Shown one piece after another: positions 56,081-64,000 of a stretch of 64,000 nt of DNA. The stretch is from contig NZ_CP012184.1 of NCBI RefSeq assembly GCF_001420995.1, forward strand, positions 1,038,501 through 1,102,500, read 5' to 3'. The notes beneath the pieces were generated by a model. It had not been told where the DNA came from. It saw only the letters and a list, made by a program, of their open reading frames with translations, and searched no databases. Position 1 is the first letter of the stretch; each line of letters starts with the position of its first letter. The stretch is from Pseudonocardia sp. EC080619-01. GTDB lineage: Bacteria; Actinomycetota; Actinomycetes; Mycobacteriales; Pseudonocardiaceae. The position numbers and the translations under genes are program-made.

Positions 56081-57073
56081 ATGGCGGTGCGGGACGAGGA
56101 GCGCAGGGCGGTCGGTGACCGGCTCGGGATGGTTCCGCCACGCGGGTCGGAGCTGAGGTTCCGCACGGTGCACGGCTACCGGCGGGCGTTCCGCGTCGCC
56201 GGGTCCGGGCCGCCGATCGTGCTCGTGCACGGCATCGGCGACAGCTCCGCGACCTGGGAGGCCGTCCTCCCGGCACTGGCCCGCCGGTTCCTGGTGATCG
56301 CCCCGGACCTGCTCGGGCACGGTCACTCGGACAAGCCGCGCGCCGACTACTCGGTCGCGGCGTACGCCAACGGGATCCGTGACCTGCTCGGGGTCCTCGG
56401 CGTACCGCGCGCGACGCTGGTCGGGCACTCGCTCGGCGGCGGCGTCGCGATGCAGTTCGCCTACCAGTACCCCGACCGCACCGAGCGCCTCGTGCTCGTC
56501 GGCAGCGGCGGCGCGGGCCCGGAGGTGACGCCGTTGCTGCGGGCCGTCAGCCTGCCCGGTGCGCAGGCGGCGCTCGCCGCGCTGCAGCTGCCGCCGGTGC
56601 GGTGGCAGGCCGGGCTCGTCCTGGACCTGCTCCGCGTGCTCGGTGCCGATCTCGGACGGGACGCGACCGACCTGCTCCGGCTGATCGACGCGTTGCCGGA
56701 CGCGACGTCGCGGGCCGCGTTCATCCGGACGCTGCGGGCGGTCGTCGACTGGCGCGGGCAGGTCGTCACGATGCTCGACCGCTGCTACCTGACCCGCGGG
56801 ATGCCGACGATGCTGGTGTGGGGCGGGCGGGACGCCGTGGTGCCCGTCGAGCACGGCTACACCGCGCACCGGGCGATGCCGGGCAGCCGGCTGGAGGTGT
56901 TCGACCACGCCGGGCACTTCCCGTTCCACTCCGACCCGGCCCGGTTCGTCGGGCTGCTGGAGGAGTTCCTCGACTCGACCGAACCCGCCCGATGGAGCCC
57001 GGAGCAGTGGCGCCAGCTGTTGCGCTGCCCGGTCCCCGTCCCGGCGCGGCCCGGACCGGTGTCCGCGACCTGA
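56081..57073 (+). CDS. Alpha/beta hydrolase
   Basis: A 330-residue alpha/beta-fold hydrolase. Oxyanion motif 'LVHGIGDSSATWE' near residue 50, nucleophile 'LVGHSLGGGVAMQF' near 118, and catalytic His in 'FDHAGHFPFHSDP' near 273; the acid is in 'VWGGRDAVVP'. It is likely an esterase or lipase-like enzyme; substrate unknown. Confidence 0.9.
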   Translation: MAVRDEERRAVGDRLGMVPPRGSELRFRTVHGYRRAFRVAGSGPPIVLVHGIGDSSATWEAVLPALARRFLVIAPDLLGHGHSDKPRADYSVAAYANGIRDLLGVLGVPRATLVGHSLGGGVAMQFAYQYPDRTERLVLVGSGGAGPEVTPLLRAVSLPGAQAALAALQLPPVRWQAGLVLDLLRVLGADLGRDATDLLRLIDALPDATSRAAFIRTLRAVVDWRGQVVTMLDRCYLTRGMPTMLVWGGRDAVVPVEHGYTAHRAMPGSRLEVFDHAGHFPFHSDPARFVGLLEEFLDSTEPARWSPEQWRQLLRCPVPVPARPGPVSAT

Positions 57074-57096
57074 CCGCTCCCAGGCCGGCCGCTCGC

Positions 57097-57738
57097 TCAG
57101 TGGAGGATGCCGAGCCACCGGGATGCACAGGCGTGGCAGGCGCCGTACGTGGTGTCGTCGCGAGGCACCTGGCGCAGGCAGAACGGGCAGTGCACCAGCC
57201 GGCGGCGGGCCCGGCGCAGCAGGCGGTCGCGGACGTCGCGGACCGCCGCCGCCTGCTCGTCGTCCGGGTCGGTGCACCCGGCGAGCCCCCGGACCTCCTC
57301 CTCCTCGACCGGGTCCAGGACCGGCAGGTGCCCGTCCCACCGGGTGCGGGGACGGGCGAGGCGGGGCGGCCCGTACGGGGCCAGCCCGAGCATCAGCTGG
57401 GCGGGTTCCCCCGCGACGAACCAGTCGACGTCCGGCCCCGCCCCCGGCACGGGCAGGCCGGCCGAGCGCAGGTCGGCGTCGGTCCAGCCGCCCGCCCGCA
57501 GCTCGGCGGGGGTGAGCCCGAAGTGCCGCAGGCCGTCGGCGGGGAGGTCGAGGTCGCGCAGCTCGGACGGCGAGGGGACGCCGACGAACACCCGTCCGCG
57601 GGCGGGTGGGTCGTCGTCCCCGGCCGGAGGGGTCCCGCCGTCGCCGGAGGCGGGTCGCCACGGTGCCGCGACCAGCAGAGCGAGGACCCGCGGGTCGATG
57701 CCGAGCCGCCGGGCGAGCTCGTGCGTGTGGTCCTGCAC
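57097..57738 (-). CDS. Hypothetical protein with C-terminal zinc ribbon
   Basis: A 213-residue protein. Residues about 170-205 hold 'HCPFCLRQVPRDDTTYGACH' and a further Cys two residues on, a zinc-ribbon. The middle has 'FGLTPAELRAGGWTDADLRS', a repeated helical motif. Function unknown. GTG 57738 chosen; an upstream ATG at 57804 adds a low-complexity N-terminus. Confidence 0.7.
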   Translation of the reverse strand: MQDHTHELARRLGIDPRVLALLVAAPWRPASGDGGTPPAGDDDPPARGRVFVGVPSPSELRDLDLPADGLRHFGLTPAELRAGGWTDADLRSAGLPVPGAGPDVDWFVAGEPAQLMLGLAPYGPPRLARPRTRWDGHLPVLDPVEEEEVRGLAGCTDPDDEQAAAVRDVRDRLLRRARRRLVHCPFCLRQVPRDDTTYGACHACASRWLGILH

Positions 57739-57844
57739 CGGTGGTTCCCCTCCCTGTCCCCAGGGTTCCGCCGCGGGGCCTCGCGACGCGCCACGGGGCG
57801 GCACCGGAGTCGTCCGGTACCGCCCCGCGGTGTCGTGCCGGGTG

Positions 57845-60724
<2,880 letters not shown>

Positions 60725-60891
60725 GAACTGCCTCCGCATCCGACGTCCTCTGCCCGCCCGCGCGCTGGGGTGCGCGGGCGTTCCCCGGACGGTGCCGTGC
60801 ACCGTCCCCCTTCCGGTCCTGCCGACGTGGCTCCCGCGGTGCCGGTGTGCGCGCCCCCTGGTGCCCGCACCGGTCCGATCGGTCGCCCGGT

Positions 60892-61380
60892 TCAGCCGTC
60901 CCGGTTGCCGGCCGCGTCGTCGGCTGCTTCCCCGGCAGCCGCCGTACGCAGATCGGCGATCTCCTTCTCGAAGTCCTCGATGGAGGAGAAGGACCGGTAG
61001 ACGCTCGCGAACCGCAGGTACGCGACCTCGTCGAGATCGCGCAACGGTCCGAGGATCGCCAGCCCCACCTCGTGGCTGGGAATCTCGGCCGCCCCGCGGG
61101 CACGCACCGTCTCCTCGACCCTGTGGGCGAGCTGCTGCAGGTCGTCCTCGTCGACCGGCCGGCCCTGACACGCCCGCCGAACCCCTCCGACCACCTTCTG
61201 GCGGCTGAAGGGCTCGCTCACCCCGCTGCGCTTGACGACGGCGAGCACGGTCTCCTCGACCGTGGTGAACCGGCGACCGCACGCGGTGCAAGACCGGCGA
61301 CGGCGGGTACACGTCCCGTCGTCGGCGGTCCGGGAATCGATCACCCGCGAGTCCGGGTGGCGGCAGAAGGGGCAACGCAC
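60892..61380 (-). CDS. nrdR: Transcriptional repressor of ribonucleotide reductases
   Basis: A 162-residue NrdR: zinc ribbon '[17 protein letters not shown]' and '[16 protein letters not shown]', then the ATP-cone ('[20 protein letters not shown]' through '[13 protein letters not shown]'). It senses ATP/dATP and represses nrd genes. GTG 61380 is the family start. The C-terminus is 15 residues longer than usual. Confidence 0.96.
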   Translation of the reverse strand: MRCPFCRHPDSRVIDSRTADDGTCTRRRRSCTACGRRFTTVEETVLAVVKRSGVSEPFSRQKVVGGVRRACQGRPVDEDDLQQLAHRVEETVRARGAAEIPSHEVGLAILGPLRDLDEVAYLRFASVYRSFSSIEDFEKEIADLRTAAAGEAADDAAGNRDG

Positions 61381-61468
61381 GACGTACCCACCCTCTTTCT
61401 CCCGCGACCTACCGGAGACTCTCCGCGATGACCTGTTCCCCAACCCGTGGGAGAACGACACCAATGTA

Positions 61469-61486
61469 ACCCCTACATCTAGGGGT
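61469..61486. promoter_or_regulatory. Candidate NrdR box upstream of nrdR-nrdJ
   Basis: ACCCCTA-CATC-TAGGGGT is a perfect 7-bp inverted repeat around CATC, about 90 bases before the nrdR start, with the TACATCTA centre resembling NrdR boxes. It suggests autoregulation. The surrounding 333-base gap (61381-61713) shows no other feature I can support. Confidence 0.55.
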
Positions 61487-61713
61487 GCGCCATCCCAGGG
61501 GCGGCGCGGCGCCGAGCTTCGCCCGATCGGGACCCGAAGCCTCGCACACCGGCTCCCGGCCCCCGCCGACAGCAACCGATCATGAACGGATGCATACGCC
61601 CTGATCAGGTCGTGCACGCCGGCTCCGCCCGCCGTCCGTCGCCCCGGAACGACCGCGCCGGACGGCCACCCGGTTCCGCGACACGCCGGTGTGTCGCGCC
61701 CGGCGGCCACCGG

Positions 61714-62352
61714 TCAGCGTCCGGTCGCCGCCGTCACGACCGGCCCCGCCGGGCTCGCGGGGGCCGTCGCGCCGCCGGCGTTCCACCCGGCGGCCGCGTC
61801 ACCCAGCAGCCCGAGCACCACGACGGCGGTCGCCGCGCACAGCGCGACCGCCACCCCGGCCAGCAGCCGGGAGCCCCGCGAGTGCGCCTGCGCCTGCCGC
61901 GTCCGGCGACGCGCCGGGGCGACGCACCGGCGGTGCAGCGGACGGACCGTACGCGGCGCGGGCACGGACGACGGGTCCGCCGCCACCGGCCGCCGGTCAC
62001 GCCCGGGGACCCCCGCCGTCCGCCACGCCGGTGCCGCGCCCGGAACGACCGGCACACCGTGGACGGTGCGGCGCCCGGTGCGCTCCGGACGGTCGTGGCC
62101 GCCCTCGGCCCGCTCGATGCCGGCCCAGCGGAGCGCGGCACGCTCGGCCGCCGACAGCCGGCGGACGCCCTCGGCCACCGGCACCGCCCGGTCCTCGACG
62201 GGGTCGGCGTCGCGCAGCGCCGCCGTGGAGCGGCCCCCGCCCGCGCAGACCGGCCGGACCGGGCGCCTGCGCTCACGCGGTCCGGCGGAGCGCGTTCCCC
62301 GCGCCGTCTCGCGGGTCCCCCGCGCCACGTCACGCACGTCGAGCTCTCGCAT
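61714..62352 (-). CDS. Hypothetical single-pass membrane protein, paralog of the lexA-divergent protein
   Basis: A 212-residue protein: a long basic N-terminal region and one hydrophobic helix near the C-terminus ('LLAGVAVALCAATAVVVLGL'), ending TAATGR. The helix and the end resemble those of the next upstream gene product ('VGVLVASATAVVGLGLL' and VSTGR), which suggests duplication. Function unknown. ATG 62352. Confidence 0.65.
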   Translation of the reverse strand: MRELDVRDVARGTRETARGTRSAGPRERRRPVRPVCAGGGRSTAALRDADPVEDRAVPVAEGVRRLSAAERAALRWAGIERAEGGHDRPERTGRRTVHGVPVVPGAAPAWRTAGVPGRDRRPVAADPSSVPAPRTVRPLHRRCVAPARRRTRQAQAHSRGSRLLAGVAVALCAATAVVVLGLLGDAAAGWNAGGATAPASPAGPVVTAATGR

Positions 62353-62527
62353 GGCTCCTCCTGCTCCTCGCCGTCGGCGCCCGGCCACACCCGGCCGCGC
62401 GCCCTGCTCACCCCCGACCGGCCCTTCCCCGAGCCCGGTCGAACGGGTGTACGAGCTGTGTAGCACCGGCCCCCGACAGAAACGGGGGCCGCCGGCGGGC
62501 GCCCGCGGGCCCGCCGACGCCGGCGGG

Positions 62528-62860
62528 TCAGCGACCCGTGGACACGGCCGCCGGAGCGACCGGGACGACGCCGGCGGTGGCGACCTCGGCCAGCAGGCCC
62601 AGCCCGACGACCGCCGTGGCGGAGGCGACCAGCACGCCCACGGCGGCGACCGCCCGGTGCAGCACGGAGGGCGCACCCGCCGACCCCGCCGAGCGCGCAC
62701 CCGGCGGCATCCGGACCGCCGCAGGCGTCGCGGAGGACACCCGGACCGTCGTCCCACACGGCGGCGGCGGCACCGCGAGCGGCGCCGCCCGAACCAGCTC
62801 CGCGGTGACCGGCGGGCGGACACCGCCGGGGACCACCCGCACCTCCGTCGTCGCGCTCAC
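62528..62860 (-). CDS. Small membrane protein divergent from lexA, likely SOS-regulated
   Basis: A 110-residue protein with one C-terminal hydrophobic helix (residues about 73-95) and a proline-rich N-terminus. It occupies the place where other actinobacteria carry SOS cell-division inhibitors (DivS in Corynebacterium, ChiZ/Rv2719c in Mycobacterium), and LexA boxes lie upstream. There is no LysM domain. GTG 62860 follows GGAGATC. The division role is inferred from position only. Confidence 0.65.
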   Translation of the reverse strand: MSATTEVRVVPGGVRPPVTAELVRAAPLAVPPPPCGTTVRVSSATPAAVRMPPGARSAGSAGAPSVLHRAVAAVGVLVASATAVVGLGLLAEVATAGVVPVAPAAVSTGR

Positions 62861-62912
62861 GATCTCCACCCCTCCCGGTCTCCGGCGCTGTACGGGCGCC
62901 GGACCGAAGTCG

Positions 62913-62928
62913 TCGAATCGATGTTCGA
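62913..62928. promoter_or_regulatory. LexA (SOS) box 1
   Basis: TCGAATCGATGTTCGA fits TCGAAC-N4-GTTCGA at 11 of 12 fixed positions. It lies 53 bases before the start of the divergent membrane-protein gene. Confidence 0.75.
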
Positions 62929-62944
62929 TCGAACGCCTGTGCGA
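62929..62944. promoter_or_regulatory. LexA (SOS) box 2
   Basis: TCGAACGCCTGTGCGA fits TCGAAC-N4-GTTCGA at 11 of 12 fixed positions and directly abuts box 1, so two LexA dimers could bind side by side. Confidence 0.65.
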
Positions 62945-62994
62945 TGTTCTACCACCGGGGTCCGACGGAATCCACGACACGCCCGGCACGAACT

Positions 62995-63010
62995 TCGAAC
63001 GCATGTTTGG
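62995..63010. promoter_or_regulatory. LexA (SOS) box 3, lexA side
   Basis: TCGAACGCATGTTTGG fits TCGAAC-N4-GTTCGA at 10 of 12 fixed positions, 59-74 bases before the lexA start. It suggests lexA autorepression. Confidence 0.75.
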
Positions 63011-63068
63011 CGGACGGCCCGGACTTGGCTAGTGTTCGTGCCGGTAGATCCTCGAGGAGGCGAATGCG

Positions 63069-63803
63069 ATGGCAGCGGACGAGTCCGGAGGCGGTGCGCC
63101 CGCCGGGCCGGGATCCGCGGACGTCCGGGAGTTCCCCGAGCCCCCGGCCGACACCCGTGGGCTGACCCCGCGGCAGCGGAAGGTCCTGTCGGTGATCCGG
63201 GACTGGGTGGATCGGTACGGGTACCCGCCGAGCGTGCGCGAGATCGGGGACGCGGTGGGGCTGACCTCCACCTCCTCGGTGCACCACCAGCTGCGGACCC
63301 TGGAGCGGAAGGGCTTCCTCCGCCGGGACCCGAACCGGACCCGGGCGGTCGACGTCCGGAGCCCGGAGCAGGCCGCGGCGGGCGACGGCACCGACGCGGA
63401 CACCGAGGCGGTCCGGTCCGAGCGCCCGGCACCGGCCTTCGTGCCGCTGCTCGGTGACATCGCAGCGGGCGGGCCGATCCTCGCCGAGCAGGCCGTGCAG
63501 GACGTGTTCCCGCTCCCGCGGGAGATCGTCGGCGAGGGCACGTTGTTCCTGCTCAACGTCAAGGGCGACTCGATGGTCGACGCCGCGATCACCGACGGGG
63601 ACTGGGTCGTCGTCCGGCAGCAGCCGGTCGCCGAGCAGGGCGAGGTCGTGGCCGCGATGATCGACGGCGAGGCGACGGTGAAGACGTTCCGCCGCAAGGA
63701 CGGGCACATCTGGCTGATGCCGGCGAACGAGGCGTACGACCCGATCCCGGGGGACGACGCGTCGATCCTGGGCCGGGTCGTCGCGGTCATGCGCCGGCTC
63801 TGA
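63069..63803 (+). CDS. lexA: LexA repressor, SOS response
   Basis: A 244-residue LexA. The N-terminal winged HTH has '[20 protein letters not shown]' and '[20 protein letters not shown]'. The autocleavage site is Ala-Gly in '[14 protein letters not shown]', with Ser in '[11 protein letters not shown]' and Lys in 'EATVKTFRR'. ATG 63069 is preferred over ATG 63064, which is out of frame. It represses SOS genes until RecA-driven self-cleavage. Confidence 0.96.
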   Translation: MAADESGGGAPAGPGSADVREFPEPPADTRGLTPRQRKVLSVIRDWVDRYGYPPSVREIGDAVGLTSTSSVHHQLRTLERKGFLRRDPNRTRAVDVRSPEQAAAGDGTDADTEAVRSERPAPAFVPLLGDIAAGGPILAEQAVQDVFPLPREIVGEGTLFLLNVKGDSMVDAAITDGDWVVVRQQPVAEQGEVVAAMIDGEATVKTFRRKDGHIWLMPANEAYDPIPGDDASILGRVVAVMRRL

Positions 63804-63815
63804 GGCGCGGGACCG

Positions 63816-63846
63816 GGCCGTCGGCGGATCAGCTCCGCCGACGGCC
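63816..63846. terminator. Bidirectional terminator after lexA
   Basis: GGCCGTCGGCGGA (63816-63828) and TCCGCCGACGGCC (63834-63846) form a perfect 13-bp stem with a five-base loop. It begins 12 bases after the lexA stop and includes the stop codon of the converging partial gene. Confidence 0.85.
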
Positions 63847-64000
63847 GTGCAGGACCATCGCGCCGATCCCGGCCAGCAGCAACACCCCGAGCACCCCGGC
63901 CCCGGCGACGGCGGGCAGCCACGGCGGGAACGACCCGGTGCGGGGCACCTCCGCCGGTTGCGCGACCACGGGGGCCGCCGCGGCGGTCGCGGCCGTCGCC
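63829..64000 (-). CDS. C-terminal part of a cell-surface protein with LPXTG-like anchor
   Basis: The last 57 residues of a leftward gene cut by the window end. They show an Ala/Pro-rich stretch, 'VPRTGSFPPW' (an LPXTG-like sortase motif with Val for Leu), a hydrophobic helix ('VAGAGVLGVLLLAGIGAMVL') and a short basic tail 'HGRRRS'. This is the layout of a wall-anchored protein, though the motif is not perfect. Confidence 0.6.
   Translation of the reverse strand, partial: ATAATAAAAPVVAQPAEVPRTGSFPPWLPAVAGAGVLGVLLLAGIGAMVLHGRRRS

Noticed and set aside
60725-60891. Possible cobalamin riboswitch upstream of nrdJ
   Set aside because: The 167-base gap contains a GC hairpin but no recognisable B12-box, and NrdR control explains the context.

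Overview
The window is high-GC actinobacterial DNA. The gene set (fasR-fabD-fabH-acpP-fabF, DUF3052 beside aceE, nrdR-nrdJ, lexA, WhiB, MbtH, DUF2637) fits a Pseudonocardiaceae-type actinomycete. Genus Pseudonocardia is a guess from overall character, not a proven assignment.

Region 1 (1-23.6 kb) is an iron-siderophore locus. The left end holds an import and iron-release set: two FecCD permeases (the first cut by the window edge), a FecE-type ATPase and a siderophore-interacting flavoprotein. Facing it is a five-gene biosynthetic operon on the minus strand: MbtH, aspartate 1-decarboxylase (PanD), a stand-alone aryl-acid adenylation enzyme, a 4055-residue NRPS (C-A-T-C-A-T-C-x-C-A-T-TE), and an aryl carrier protein fused to a 3-dehydroshikimate dehydratase. 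The genes imply this assembly logic: 3,4-dihydroxybenzoate is made from 3-dehydroshikimate, adenylated, and loaded on a carrier in the same polypeptide that makes it. PanD makes beta-alanine, and the second A domain carries a beta-alanine-type code. The third A domain resembles hydroxyornithine domains. Two IdeR/DmdR-type iron boxes lie between this operon and a divergent pair of half-degenerate ABC exporter genes, followed by a LysR regulator.

Region 2 (23.6-27.6 kb) is a small accessory set: SAM methyltransferase, PrsW-type membrane protease, alkylsulfatase-like metallo-hydrolase, and a divergent TetR regulator.

Region 3 (27.6-40.4 kb) is a decayed integrative/conjugative element at a tRNA-Val(UAC) gene. 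It has a tyrosine integrase with a C-terminal GntR-type domain, a tandem-wHTH GntR regulator, a NUDIX protein, an XRE/TPR-type regulator, an excisionase-type HTH protein, and a long operon of overlapping genes. That operon includes a WhiB protein, a TraG/VirD4 coupling ATPase, DUF4913 and DUF2637 proteins. It ends in a truncated MobF relaxase. No second copy of the tRNA 3' end is visible, so the left boundary is lost or lies outside the window.

Region 4 (40.4-64 kb) is core chromosome: AhpE-type peroxiredoxin, DUF3052, aceE, a cold-shock protein, pirin, the fatty-acid synthase II operon with its PucR-type regulator FasR, several hypothetical and metabolic genes, the B12-dependent ribonucleotide reductase nrdJ with nrdR, and lexA with a divergent SOS-type membrane protein gene. 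Strong perfect hairpins after siderophore genes, aceE, fabF and lexA are likely terminators.
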